Source: Pseudomonadota bacterium
GTDB lineage: Bacteria; Pseudomonadota; Gammaproteobacteria; Burkholderiales; Burkholderiaceae_C
DNA length: 42,568 nucleotides
Assembly (NCBI GenBank): GCA_021845505.1
Contig: JAJZVU010000030.1
Span: forward strand, 1-42,568
Direction: 5' to 3'
Below the pieces are notes generated by a model that searched no databases, was not told the DNA's origin, and saw nothing but the letters and a program-made list of their open reading frames with translations. How positions within the stretch are numbered: the first letter of the stretch is position 1; every line of letters begins with the position of its first letter. A program made the translations under genes and the position numbers. This document shows, piece by piece, positions 33,936-42,462 of this stretch.

Positions 33936-35827
33936 TGTGTGGCTTCTTCGGCTTCCTGGTTTCTCAGGCGAGATCTCTGCCCTCGGGCGGGCGAGAGCTT
34001 GCGCGGGGCTTGGATGCGATCCGCCACCGCGGCCCCGACGGCAGCGGGCAATGGCTGAGCTCCGACGGGCGGGTCGGACTGGGCCACGTGCGGCTGTCGA
34101 TCATCGACCTGGAGACCGGCGCGCAGCCGATGCACAGCGACGACGGGCGCTACACCATTGTCTACAACGGGGAGATCTACAACTTCGTCGAGCTGCGCGC
34201 CGAACTCGGCGCGGACAGCTTTCGCACCCATTCCGACACCGAGGTGCTGCTGCGCGCCTACGCACGCTGGGGCAGCGAGTGCCTGCAGCGGCTGCGGGGC
34301 ATGTTCGCGCTGGCGATCTGGGATTCCCGCGAGCAGCGGCTGTTCCTGGCGCGCGACCGCTTCGGCATCAAGCCGCTGTATTGGGCGCAGACCCCGACCG
34401 GGCTGTACTTCGCGTCGGAGATCAAGGCGCTGCTGCCTTTCCTCGGCCGGCGCGCGACCAACCCGCGGGCGCTGTCGGACTATTTCACCTTCCAGTTCTG
34501 CCTGGGCGACAAGACCCTGATCGACGGGGTGTGGAAGCTGCCGGCCGCGCACCATGCCAGCGTCGTGCCCGGGCAGGCTCCGCAGCCCCAGCGCTACTGG
34601 AACGTGCACTACGACATCGACTATTCGCACACCGAGCGCTGGTTCACCGAGCGGCTGCGCGAGCTGCTGCACGACTCGGTGCGCATGCACCTGCGGGCCG
34701 ACGTCGAGGTCGGCAGCTACGTCAGCGGCGGGGTCGATTCCAGCCTGCTCGCGGCGCTGGCGCGCCAGGTTCGGCCCGACGGGCGTTTCCAGGCCTTCAA
34801 CGGCCGTTTCCTCGACGGCCACGCCTACGACGAGTCGCGCTACGCGGCGGCGCTGGCCGACGAGAGCTCGATGCAGCTGCACGTGGCCGACATCGGCGAG
34901 CAGGACTTCGTCGACCACATCGAAAAGGTCATCTGGCACCTCGACGAGCCGACCGCCGGTCCGGGGTCGTTTCCCCAGTACATGGTCGCGAAGAAGGTCG
35001 GCGAGCACCTCAAGGTGGTGCTGGGCGGGCAGGGCGGCGACGAGATCTTCGGCGGCTACGCGCGCTACCTGGTGGCCTACTTCGAGCAGTGCATCAAGGG
35101 GGCGATCGAGGGCACGCTGCACAACGGCAACTACGTCGTCACCTACGAGTCGATCATCCCCAACCTCGAGACCCTGCGACAGTACAAGCCGATGCTGCAG
35201 GAGTTCTGGTCCAGCGGGCTGTTCGGCGAGCGCGATGCCCGCTACTGGCGGCTGGTCAACCGCTCCAACACCTTCGGCCCCATCCTCGCGCCCGGGGTCA
35301 TCGACCAGGCGGCGACTTTCGCCGAGTTCCAGGAAATCTTCTGGGGGCACAACGTGGGCAAGGAGTCGTACTTCGACTCCATGACCCATTTCGACTTCAA
35401 GACCCTGCTGCCGGCGCTGCTGCAGGTCGAGGACCGCATGAGCATGGCGCATGGCGTGGAGGCACGCGTGCCCTTCCTCGACCACCCGCTGGTGGAGTTC
35501 GCGGCGACCATCCCGGCCGACATCAAGTTCCGCAACGGCGAGCTCAAGCGGCTGCTCAAGTTCATCTTCCACGCCGACCTGCCGCAGGCGATCCGCGAGC
35601 GCAAGGACAAGATGGGCTTTCCGGTGCCGCTGAACCTGTGGCTGCGCCGCGGAGGGCGCGCCAGGGACCTGCTGGGCGACCTGCTCGGCTCGGCGGCCGC
35701 GAGGTCCAGGCCCTACCTGGCACCGGGGCTGTCGATCGACGCCGCGCTCGACGGCCAGAGCGCCTACGGCCGCAACCTGTGGGCGCTGCTCAGCCTCGAG
35801 CTATGGCACCGTCAGTTCATCGATTGA
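33935..35827 (+). CDS. asnB: Asparagine-synthase-like glutamine amidotransferase 1
   Basis: 630 residues beginning MCGFFGFLV; Cys2 becomes the N-terminal nucleophile that frees ammonia from glutamine, which fixes the start at 33935 rather than further upstream. The glutaminase domain (~1-200) has RHRGPDGSG, VYNGEIYNF, DTEVLLRAY and ARDRFGIKPLYW. The synthetase domain has the ATP-pyrophosphatase loop SGGVDSS, GGQGGDEIFGGY and EARVPFLDHPLVEF. In polysaccharide clusters such enzymes amidate uronic acids, which fits the diacetamido-uronate genes upstream and Bordetella galacturonamides. Its TGATG junction with the previous stop suggests coupled translation. Confidence 0.88.
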   Translation: MCGFFGFLVSQARSLPSGGRELARGLDAIRHRGPDGSGQWLSSDGRVGLGHVRLSIIDLETGAQPMHSDDGRYTIVYNGEIYNFVELRAELGADSFRTHSDTEVLLRAYARWGSECLQRLRGMFALAIWDSREQRLFLARDRFGIKPLYWAQTPTGLYFASEIKALLPFLGRRATNPRALSDYFTFQFCLGDKTLIDGVWKLPAAHHASVVPGQAPQPQRYWNVHYDIDYSHTERWFTERLRELLHDSVRMHLRADVEVGSYVSGGVDSSLLAALARQVRPDGRFQAFNGRFLDGHAYDESRYAAALADESSMQLHVADIGEQDFVDHIEKVIWHLDEPTAGPGSFPQYMVAKKVGEHLKVVLGGQGGDEIFGGYARYLVAYFEQCIKGAIEGTLHNGNYVVTYESIIPNLETLRQYKPMLQEFWSSGLFGERDARYWRLVNRSNTFGPILAPGVIDQAATFAEFQEIFWGHNVGKESYFDSMTHFDFKTLLPALLQVEDRMSMAHGVEARVPFLDHPLVEFAATIPADIKFRNGELKRLLKFIFHADLPQAIRERKDKMGFPVPLNLWLRRGGRARDLLGDLLGSAAARSRPYLAPGLSIDAALDGQSAYGRNLWALLSLELWHRQFID

Positions 35828-35852
35828 ACGCGGGGCGCCGGAGGCCCAGCTG

Positions 35853-37751
35853 ATGTGCGGCATCGCCGGCGCCTTCAGCACCGATGCGCTGTGGCCGGTG
35901 CAGCCCCGGCTGGACGCCGCGCTCGACCTGCTGCGCCACCGCGGACCGGATGACCGCGGGGTGGAAATCCTCCGGCGCGACGGCGTGCTCGGGCTCGGGC
36001 ATGCCAGGCTGTCGATCATCGACCTGTCGGCGGGCGGGCACCAGCCGATGCGCAGCGCCTGCGGGCGCTATCTGCTGGTGTTCAACGGCGAGATCTACAA
36101 CTACCGCGAGCTGCGCGAGGAACTGCAGGGGCTGGGCGAGCGCTTCCACACCGCGTCCGACACCGAGGTGCTGCTCGCCGCGTGGGCGCGCTGGGGGCGC
36201 GACTGCCTTCCCCGGCTGCTGGGCATGTTCGCCTTTGTCGTCGCCGACCTGCAGGAAGCCCGCCTGCACTGTGTGCGCGATGCCTTCGGCATCAAGCCGA
36301 TGTACCTGGCCAGCCATGCCGGCTGGTTCGGCTTCGCTTCCGAGCTTCCGGCGCTGCTGGCGCTGCGCGGCCGGGGCGCCGAGCTCGACCTGCAACGCTG
36401 CTACGACTACCTGGTGCACGGCGACTACGACTCGACCGCGGGCAGTTTCGTCGCCGGCATCGAGCAGCTCGAGGCGGGAACCATCCGCAGCTACGACCTG
36501 CGCGGCGCGGTGCTCGGTCCCGCGCTGCCGTGGTGGCAGCCCGACGTCGCGCAGACCTGCACGCTGTCCTTCGCCGACGCCGCGGCGCGGCTGCGCGAGC
36601 TGTTCCTGGACAGCGTGCGCATGCACCTGCGCAGCGACGTCGCGCTGGGCGCGGCGTTGTCGGGCGGCATCGACTCGTCGGCGGTGGTGTGCGCGATGCG
36701 CCACCTCGAGCCCGATGCGCCGATCCACACCTTCAGTTTCATCGCCCGCGGGTCTCCGTTGTCCGAGGAATCGTGGGTCGACCTGGTCAACGCCCGGGTC
36801 GGCGCGACCTCGCACCGCGTCGAGGTCGAGCCCGAGGAGCTGGCGCGCGACCTCGACGACCTGATCCGCGCCCAGGGCGAGCCCTTCGGCAGCACCAGCA
36901 TCTATGCCCAGTACCGGGTGTTCCGGCTGGCGCGCGAGCAGGGCGTGACGGTGACCCTGGACGGGCAGGGCGCCGACGAGCTGCATGCCGGCTACCTGGG
37001 CTATCCCGGGCGGCGCATGCGCAGCCTGATGGAGCGCGGCGAGTGGCTGCGCGGGCTGCGCCTGCTGCGCAACTGGTCGAAGGGCCCGGGTCGCAGCCTG
37101 GGGTACGCGCTGAAGGCCACGGCCGCCGAATATGCGCAGGGAGCGCTGTACCAGCGGCTGCGCACCCTGCATTCCGGCGCTCTGGACCCCGACTGGATCG
37201 ACGCCGCGACGCTGCGCGAAAGGGGCGTGCAGGTCGCCTTCCCGCTGCGCCGGCCGGCGCACAGCCTGCGCGGGCGCAGGCTGGTCGGCGAGCTGGCGCT
37301 GTCGGCGACGCGCCGTGGCCTGCCGGGCCTGCTGCGCCATGGCGACCGCAACTCCATGCGCTTCTCGGTCGAAAGCCGGGTGCCTTTCCTCACGCTGCAG
37401 CAGGCCGAGTTCCTGTTCTCGCTGCCGGAGAACTATCTGTTGTCCGACGACGGCCAGACCAAGCATCTGTTGCGTGCGGCGATGCGGGGACTCGTTCCCG
37501 ACGCGATCCTCGACCGTCGCGACAAGATCGGCTTCGCCACCCCGGAACAGGACTGGCTGCGCCGGCTGGCGCCGCAGGCACGCGCCTGGCTGTCCGAGGA
37601 CATCGGCGTCGACTTCCTCGACCAGTCGCGCATGCTGCGCACCTTCGACGCCATGCTCGAAGGGCGCGTGGGCTTCTCCTGGCAGGCCTGGCGCTGGATC
37701 AACTTCTGCCGCTGGCATGCGCTGGTGTTCCAGCCGCTGCGCGCAACGTGA
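35853..37751 (+). CDS. asnB: Asparagine-synthase-like glutamine amidotransferase 2
   Basis: 632 residues starting MCGIAGAFS with Cys2 as nucleophile. Motifs: LRHRGPDDRG, FNGEIYNYRELREEL, SDTEVLLAAW, DAFGIKPMYL, the pyrophosphatase loop SGGIDSSAVV, DGQGADELHAGYLGYP and SRVPFLTLQQAEFL. It differs clearly from the first amidotransferase: the synthetase part is shorter around the GGDE-like motif, which reads GADELHAGY. The two probably amidate different uronates or different positions. It lies 25 bases after the first enzyme, with CCGGAGG as a plausible ribosome site. Cytoplasmic. Confidence 0.87.
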   Translation: MCGIAGAFSTDALWPVQPRLDAALDLLRHRGPDDRGVEILRRDGVLGLGHARLSIIDLSAGGHQPMRSACGRYLLVFNGEIYNYRELREELQGLGERFHTASDTEVLLAAWARWGRDCLPRLLGMFAFVVADLQEARLHCVRDAFGIKPMYLASHAGWFGFASELPALLALRGRGAELDLQRCYDYLVHGDYDSTAGSFVAGIEQLEAGTIRSYDLRGAVLGPALPWWQPDVAQTCTLSFADAAARLRELFLDSVRMHLRSDVALGAALSGGIDSSAVVCAMRHLEPDAPIHTFSFIARGSPLSEESWVDLVNARVGATSHRVEVEPEELARDLDDLIRAQGEPFGSTSIYAQYRVFRLAREQGVTVTLDGQGADELHAGYLGYPGRRMRSLMERGEWLRGLRLLRNWSKGPGRSLGYALKATAAEYAQGALYQRLRTLHSGALDPDWIDAATLRERGVQVAFPLRRPAHSLRGRRLVGELALSATRRGLPGLLRHGDRNSMRFSVESRVPFLTLQQAEFLFSLPENYLLSDDGQTKHLLRAAMRGLVPDAILDRRDKIGFATPEQDWLRRLAPQARAWLSEDIGVDFLDQSRMLRTFDAMLEGRVGFSWQAWRWINFCRWHALVFQPLRAT

Positions 37752-38881
37752 TGGCACGGCTGCTCGTCCTGTCGTTCTCTCCCATCGGCAGCGATCCGCG
37801 GGTGATGCGCCAGCTGCGCGCGTTGAGCGGCGAGCACGAGCTGACGGTGGCCGGCCACGCGCCGGCGCCGCCCGCGGTCGATGCGGAGTTCATCGAGTTG
37901 CAGACGCCGCCGCGCAGCCGCGCCGGCCGCATCGGGCTGGCGCTGCGTCTGCTGGCCAGGCGCTACGAGGCCCAATACTGGTCGCAAGCGCCGGTGCGCC
38001 AGGCGCTGGCCGCGTTGCGCGGCCGCCGCTTCGACCTCGTGCTGGCCAACGACATCGCCGCGCTGCCGCTGGCGCTGCGCATCGCGGCGGGCGCGCCGGT
38101 GCTGTTCGATGCCCACGAGTATTCCCCGCGGGAGTTCGAGGACTCGCTGCGCTGGCGGGTGTTCCGCCGGGGCTACGTCGAGCATCTGTGCCGCAGCTAC
38201 CTGCCTGCGGTGAGCGGCTCGATGACGGTGTGCGAGGGCATCGCGCAGGCCTGGAGCGCCCACTACGGGCTGCACCCCGAGGTCGTGTACAACAGCCCGG
38301 CGAAGCAGGACCTGCCGCTGCGGCCGCCGCAACCCGGGCGCATCCGGCTGGTGCACCACGGCATCGCGCTGCGGGCGCGCCGGATCGAGCGCACGCTGGC
38401 GCTGATGGACCTGCTCGATGAGCGCTTCACCCTCGACCTGATGCTGGTGGGTTTCGACCCGGTCTACCTCGAGGAACTGCGCCGGCGCGCTGCCGGCAAC
38501 CCGCGCATCCGGCTGCGCGACCCGGTTCCGATGGAGCGCATCGCCGAGGCGATCAACGACTACGACCTGGGCGTGTTCCTGCTGCCGCCGGTGAATTTCA
38601 ACTACCGTCACGCGCTGCCCAACAAGTTCTTCGAATTCATCCAGGCCCGCCTGGGCGTGGCCATCGGGCCGTCGCCCGAGATGCGGTCGCTGGTCGAGCG
38701 CTGGGACCTGGGTGTCGTGGCCGAGGACTTCGAGCCGGCCTCGCTGGCGGCGCGGCTGCGTGCGCTGCGCGAGGGCGACCTGCTGCGCTTCAAGCGCAAC
38801 GCCGAGCGCGCCGCGCAGGTCCTCAACTCCGATCAGGTCAGCCTGCAGCTGCGGGCAGCGGTCGCCGGGGCGCTGCGGTGA
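37751..38881 (+). CDS. GT4-like glycosyltransferase
   Basis: A 376-residue GT-B enzyme from MARLLVLSFSPIGSDPRVMRQ. The ATG shares a base with the previous stop (TGATG). The N-terminal domain has FDLVLANDIAALPLAL, VLFDAHEYSPREFEDS and SGSMTVCEG; the C-terminal donor domain has RLVHHGIALRARRIERTL and NYRHALPNKFFEFIQARLGVAIG. These match the C-half of the 934-residue protein encoded upstream. It is inferred to extend the lipid-linked glycan in the cytoplasm; donor and linkage are unknown. A same-frame extension upstream is a shadow of the amidotransferase. Confidence 0.85.
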   Translation: MARLLVLSFSPIGSDPRVMRQLRALSGEHELTVAGHAPAPPAVDAEFIELQTPPRSRAGRIGLALRLLARRYEAQYWSQAPVRQALAALRGRRFDLVLANDIAALPLALRIAAGAPVLFDAHEYSPREFEDSLRWRVFRRGYVEHLCRSYLPAVSGSMTVCEGIAQAWSAHYGLHPEVVYNSPAKQDLPLRPPQPGRIRLVHHGIALRARRIERTLALMDLLDERFTLDLMLVGFDPVYLEELRRRAAGNPRIRLRDPVPMERIAEAINDYDLGVFLLPPVNFNYRHALPNKFFEFIQARLGVAIGPSPEMRSLVERWDLGVVAEDFEPASLAARLRALREGDLLRFKRNAERAAQVLNSDQVSLQLRAAVAGALR

Positions 38882-40146
38882 GCACGCCCGCCGGCGCAGC
38901 GCACAGCCCGGACGCGCCGGGCGCCGGCGAGGCCTGCGGCGGGCTGCGCGTGCTGTACGTGCACTGCTCGGCGGGCTTCACCGGGTCGGCGAAAAGCCTC
39001 ATCGAGCTGCATTCCCGGCTGCGCGAGCGCGGCGTGCGCGCCAGCGTGCTGGTTCCGGCCGGCGCGGCCGCCCGTGCCTTCGCCGAGGCGGGCATGCAGG
39101 TGCATGCCAGCCGCGGACTGAGCCAGTTCGACAACACCCGCTACGGCCATTACCGGGGACTGCGCTGGCTGATCGTGCTGCGCGAGATCGCGCTGCTGCC
39201 GGCTTCGCTGCTGGCGTTGTGGCGGCTTCGACGCGAGCGCTTCGACCTGGTGCATGTCAACGAGATCACCGTGCTGCCCTGGGGGCTGCTGGCCAGGCGC
39301 ATGTTCGGCGCCCCGCTGGTGGTCCACGTGCGATCGCTGCAGCGCGCTCCCGGCAGCGGTTGGCGCACCCGGCTGGTCGATCGCTGGCTGCGCCGGCGCG
39401 CCGACGCGGTGGTGGCCATCGACCAGACGGTGGCCCGCACGCTGGCCGAGGGACTTCCGCTGCACGTGGTGCACAACGGACTGGCGCTCGACGAGGCCGC
39501 CGAGCGGGCCGCGCGGCTGCCGCGGCCACGTGCGGCGCAGGCGGCGTTGCGGGTGGGATACGTCGGGCTGCTGGCCCGCCACAAGGGAATCCATGAACTG
39601 ATCGAGGCCATCGCGCTGCTGCGCCAGCGCGGCGTCGCGGTCGAGTGCCTGGTGGCGGGAGTCGGCGTGCGCCGGGTGGCGGGTCTGCGCGGACGCGCGC
39701 TGCGCAGCCTGGGCTTCGACCCCGACGTGGCCGCCGATCTGCGGCAACGGGTGGACCGCCAGGGCTTGCGCGATGGCGTGCGCTTCCTGGGTTTCGTGGG
39801 CGACGTGCGCGAGATCTACCCGCGACTGGACGTGCTGTGCTTCGCTTCCCACCTGGACGCAGCCGGGCGGCCGGTGTTCGAGGCCGCGCTGTTCGGGGTG
39901 CCCAGCGTGGTCGCGGTGCGCGACCCGCCGGCCGACGCGCTGATCGATGGGGTCACCGGAGTGGCGATCCCGCGGGCCGAACCGGCCTTGATCGCCGACG
40001 CGCTGCAGCGCCTGGCCCAGGACGAGGCGTATCGGCAGTCGCTGGGCAGCCGGGCGCAGCAGTGGGCGCGCGCGACTTTCGCCATCGATGCGGCCGCCGA
40101 GTCGGTGCTGGGGATCTACCGCGCGCTGCTGGCTCGTCGCGCCTGA
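38878..40146 (+). CDS. GT4 family glycosyltransferase
   Basis: 422 residues with a GTG start that overlaps the previous stop (GTGA). After a Pro/Ala/Gly-rich lead of ~20 residues the fold begins LRVLYVHCSAGFTGSAKSLIEL. Further landmarks are FDLVHVNEITVLPWGLLARR, VVHVRS, ADAVVAIDQTVA, VVHNGLAL and RVGYVGLLARHKGIHELIEA. The donor-site pattern is HLDAAGRPVFEAALFGVPSVVA (E-x7 type), with DGVTGVAIPRAEP after it. These are standard GT4 retaining-transferase features. It is the last transferase before a 196-base gap, so it may be the end of an operon. Confidence 0.88.
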   Translation: MSTPAGAAHSPDAPGAGEACGGLRVLYVHCSAGFTGSAKSLIELHSRLRERGVRASVLVPAGAAARAFAEAGMQVHASRGLSQFDNTRYGHYRGLRWLIVLREIALLPASLLALWRLRRERFDLVHVNEITVLPWGLLARRMFGAPLVVHVRSLQRAPGSGWRTRLVDRWLRRRADAVVAIDQTVARTLAEGLPLHVVHNGLALDEAAERAARLPRPRAAQAALRVGYVGLLARHKGIHELIEAIALLRQRGVAVECLVAGVGVRRVAGLRGRALRSLGFDPDVAADLRQRVDRQGLRDGVRFLGFVGDVREIYPRLDVLCFASHLDAAGRPVFEAALFGVPSVVAVRDPPADALIDGVTGVAIPRAEPALIADALQRLAQDEAYRQSLGSRAQQWARATFAIDAAAESVLGIYRALLARRA

Positions 40147-40342
40147 GGGCGCGCGGGCTGCCCGGGCCGCCGCGGTGCTACGCTTGCGCGGTCTCGCGCG
40201 ACCCTCCGCAGCGCGCGCTGCCCGCCATGCGCCTTCACCATCCGTCTCGACTGCCGCGACCGCATCCGCACCACGCCCGCGCGACGCTGGCGTGCGCGCC
40301 GGTCGTGCCGCGCCGCGGCGGCCCGGCGCCGGCGCAGCCGCG
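40147..40342. other. Intergenic region before the DprE1-like gene
   Basis: 196 bases. They contain GCTACGCTTGCG (40177-40188) and TCCGCAGCGCGC (40205-40216), which mirror a pair at 15576 and 15605. A 39-codon frame from ATG 40227 ends in a TGA (40344-40346) overlapping the next ATG. Its His/Pro/Arg-rich product has no recognisable features, so I do not call it a gene. Confidence 0.3.
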
Positions 40343-41656
40343 ATGAAGCGCCTGGGCTCGTGGGGACGCGTCGGCGACTTGCCGGCCACGCTGCACCTGC
40401 GGGTGCAGCGCCGCGATGCCGACCTGCCCCCGGTGAGCACGCTGCCGGTGCCGCTGTTGCCGTACGGCCGCGGCCGCAGCTACGGCGATGTCTGCCAGGT
40501 CGACCGCGGCACCCTGCTGCATACCGCGGAACTGGATCGCTTCGTCGACTTCGACCCGCTGCGCGGAGTGCTGCAGTGCGAGTCGGGGCTGAGCCTGGGG
40601 GAGATCCTGCGGCAGAGCATCCCGCGCGGCTGGACCCTGCCGGTGCTGCCGGGAAGCGGCGAGGTCACGGTGGGCGGCGCCATCGCCAACGACGTGCACG
40701 GCAGGAACCATCCGGGCGCGGGCAGCTTCGGCCACCATGTCGAGGCCCTGGAACTGCTGCGCAGCGACGGCACCCGGCTGTTGTGCAGCGCCGGGTCGAA
40801 CCCCGACTGGTTCGCAGCCACCATCGGCGGCCTCGGGCTGACCGGTTTGATCACCTGGGCCAGCCTGCGCCTGCGGCCGGTGGCCAACGCCTTCGTGCAC
40901 ACCCGCAGCGCGCGTTTTCGCAGCCTGGACGAATTCTGGGAGCTGAGTGCCGCGGCGCAGTCCGAGTGGCCGTACGCGCGCGCCTGGGTCGACGGCCTGG
41001 CACGCGGGCGCGCGCTGGGTCGCGGGGTGCTCGTCGGCGCGCGCGATGCTCCCGCGCTGGCCGAGCTGCCCGCGCCACCCCGGTTCCGCGCCTGGGTGCC
41101 GCCGCTGCCGTGGTCGCTGCTCGGCGCGGCCAGCGTGCGGGCGGGCAATGCCGCCTACTGGAGCGCGGCCGGCGCCCGCCAGCGTGCCGGCGTGCGCCTG
41201 ACCCACTACGAGCGGTACTTTTTCGCGGCGGACCGGGTCGTCGCGTGGAACCGGCTGTACGGCCCAGCGGGCTTCCACCAGTACCAATGCGCGCTGCCCG
41301 AGCGCTCGATGCGCGAGGCCACGCAGGCGTTGCTCGGACGCGTCGCGCGCAGCGGCCAGCGCGCCTTGTTCGGCACGCTGCAGCGGCTGGGCGACCACCC
41401 CGCGCCGGGCATGCTGTCGTTCGCCCGCGCCGGGGCCACGCTGGCGCTGGACTTCGCCCACCGCGGCGAAGCCACGCTGCGGCTGTTCACCGAACTCGAC
41501 GCCGTGGTGCGCGCGGCCGGCGGCGCGTTGTACCCGGCGAAGGACTCGCGCATGCCGCCGGCGATGTTCCGTGCCGGTTTTCCGCGCTGGGAGGCCTTCG
41601 GGCGCTTTGTCGACCCGGCCTTCGGATCGGCGTTCTGGAGGCGCGTGTCGCCATGA
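40343..41656 (+). CDS. DprE1-like FAD-linked oxidase
   Basis: A 437-residue flavoprotein oxidase. The FAD-binding half has PYGRGRSYGDV, LPGSGEVTVGGAIANDVHGRN and SFGHHVEALELL. The substrate half ends LYPAKDSRMPP, where K400 sits in the KDSR block corresponding to the essential lysine of mycobacterial DprE1. DprE1 oxidises C2' of decaprenyl-phospho-ribose to the keto form, and DprE2 reduces it with inversion to arabinose. The next gene is the SDR partner, so a 2'-epimerisation of a polyprenyl-phospho-sugar is inferred. The prenyl-phosphoribosyl synthase (UbiA type) is not in the window. The start is ATG 40343; the upstream same-frame stretch is a shadow of the glycosyltransferase. Confidence 0.8.
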   Translation: MKRLGSWGRVGDLPATLHLRVQRRDADLPPVSTLPVPLLPYGRGRSYGDVCQVDRGTLLHTAELDRFVDFDPLRGVLQCESGLSLGEILRQSIPRGWTLPVLPGSGEVTVGGAIANDVHGRNHPGAGSFGHHVEALELLRSDGTRLLCSAGSNPDWFAATIGGLGLTGLITWASLRLRPVANAFVHTRSARFRSLDEFWELSAAAQSEWPYARAWVDGLARGRALGRGVLVGARDAPALAELPAPPRFRAWVPPLPWSLLGAASVRAGNAAYWSAAGARQRAGVRLTHYERYFFAADRVVAWNRLYGPAGFHQYQCALPERSMREATQALLGRVARSGQRALFGTLQRLGDHPAPGMLSFARAGATLALDFAHRGEATLRLFTELDAVVRAAGGALYPAKDSRMPPAMFRAGFPRWEAFGRFVDPAFGSAFWRRVSP

Positions 41657-41666
41657 GGCCGCAGCC

Positions 41667-42434
41667 ATGAACCTTCCGATCTGGCCGATGCGACGGGTGC
41701 TGGTGTTCGGCGCGACCTCGGCGATCGCCCACGCCACGCAGCGCCTGCTGCTGCAGGCCGGGTGCGAGATCTATGCCGTCGGACGCGACCCGGCGCGGCT
41801 CGACGCGGTGCTGCGCGACCTGCGGGTGCGCGCCGGGCCGGGGCGGGTGGTCGACGGCTGCTGCGCGGACCTCGATGCGCTGGACGGCCACGCGGTGCTG
41901 TTCGAGCGCGCCCAGCGGGCGTTGGGGGGTGTCGACGTGGTGTTCATCGCCCAGGGCAGCCTGCCCGAGCAGGCGGCTTGCGACGCCTCGGTCGAGCAGG
42001 CGCTGCGCGTGCTGCACACCAACGCGACCAGCGCCGTGGCGTTGGCGCTGCTCGCCGCGCAGGGCCTGGAACAGCAGGGGCACGGCATGCTGGTGGGCAT
42101 CGGCGCGGCGGCGGGCGAGAGCGGGCGGCGCGGCAACTACCTCTACGGCGCTGCGAAGGACCAGTTCGAAGCGGTGTTGCGGGGACTGCGCGAGCGCCTG
42201 GCCCCGCGCGGGGTGCATGTGCTGTGCGTCAGGCCGGGCTGGGTCGACACGCCGCTGACCGCCGCCTTCACCCCGAAGGGGGCGCTGTGGACCAGCCCGC
42301 AGCGCGTGGCCAGCGGCATCGTCGCGGCGATGCGCGCGCGGCGCGACGTGGCCTGGCTGCCGGGGTCCCGGCGCTGGGTGGCGCTGGCGATGCGCTGGAT
42401 CGGCGGGCGCCGCTTGCGGCGCATGCCGCGCTGA
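41667..42434 (+). CDS. DprE2-like short-chain dehydrogenase
   Basis: A 255-residue SDR from MNLPIWPMRRVLVFGATSAIAHA, where the NAD(P) site reads GATSAIA, typical of DprE2-like proteins. The active-site pair YGAAK (Tyr-x3-Lys) is present in GRRGNYLYGAAKDQ. The Ser expected about 13 residues before the Tyr is Ala in GIGAAAGE. CVRPGWVDTPLT is the usual post-catalytic PG motif. It is inferred to reduce the 2'-keto polyprenyl-phospho-sugar made by the upstream FAD oxidase. The gap to the oxidase gene is 10 bases. It is the last co-directional gene of the cluster in this window. Confidence 0.8.
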   Translation: MNLPIWPMRRVLVFGATSAIAHATQRLLLQAGCEIYAVGRDPARLDAVLRDLRVRAGPGRVVDGCCADLDALDGHAVLFERAQRALGGVDVVFIAQGSLPEQAACDASVEQALRVLHTNATSAVALALLAAQGLEQQGHGMLVGIGAAAGESGRRGNYLYGAAKDQFEAVLRGLRERLAPRGVHVLCVRPGWVDTPLTAAFTPKGALWTSPQRVASGIVAAMRARRDVAWLPGSRRWVALAMRWIGGRRLRRMPR

Positions 42435-42462
42435 CCGCGCGGGCCGGCCGACGCCGGGGTTG

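Noticed and set aside
40227-40346. 39-codon frame ending on the DprE1-like start (ATGA)
   Set aside because: The His/Pro/Arg-rich product has no recognisable features, there is no ribosome site, and its composition is that of non-coding G+C-rich leader. It remains possible as a coupling leader only.
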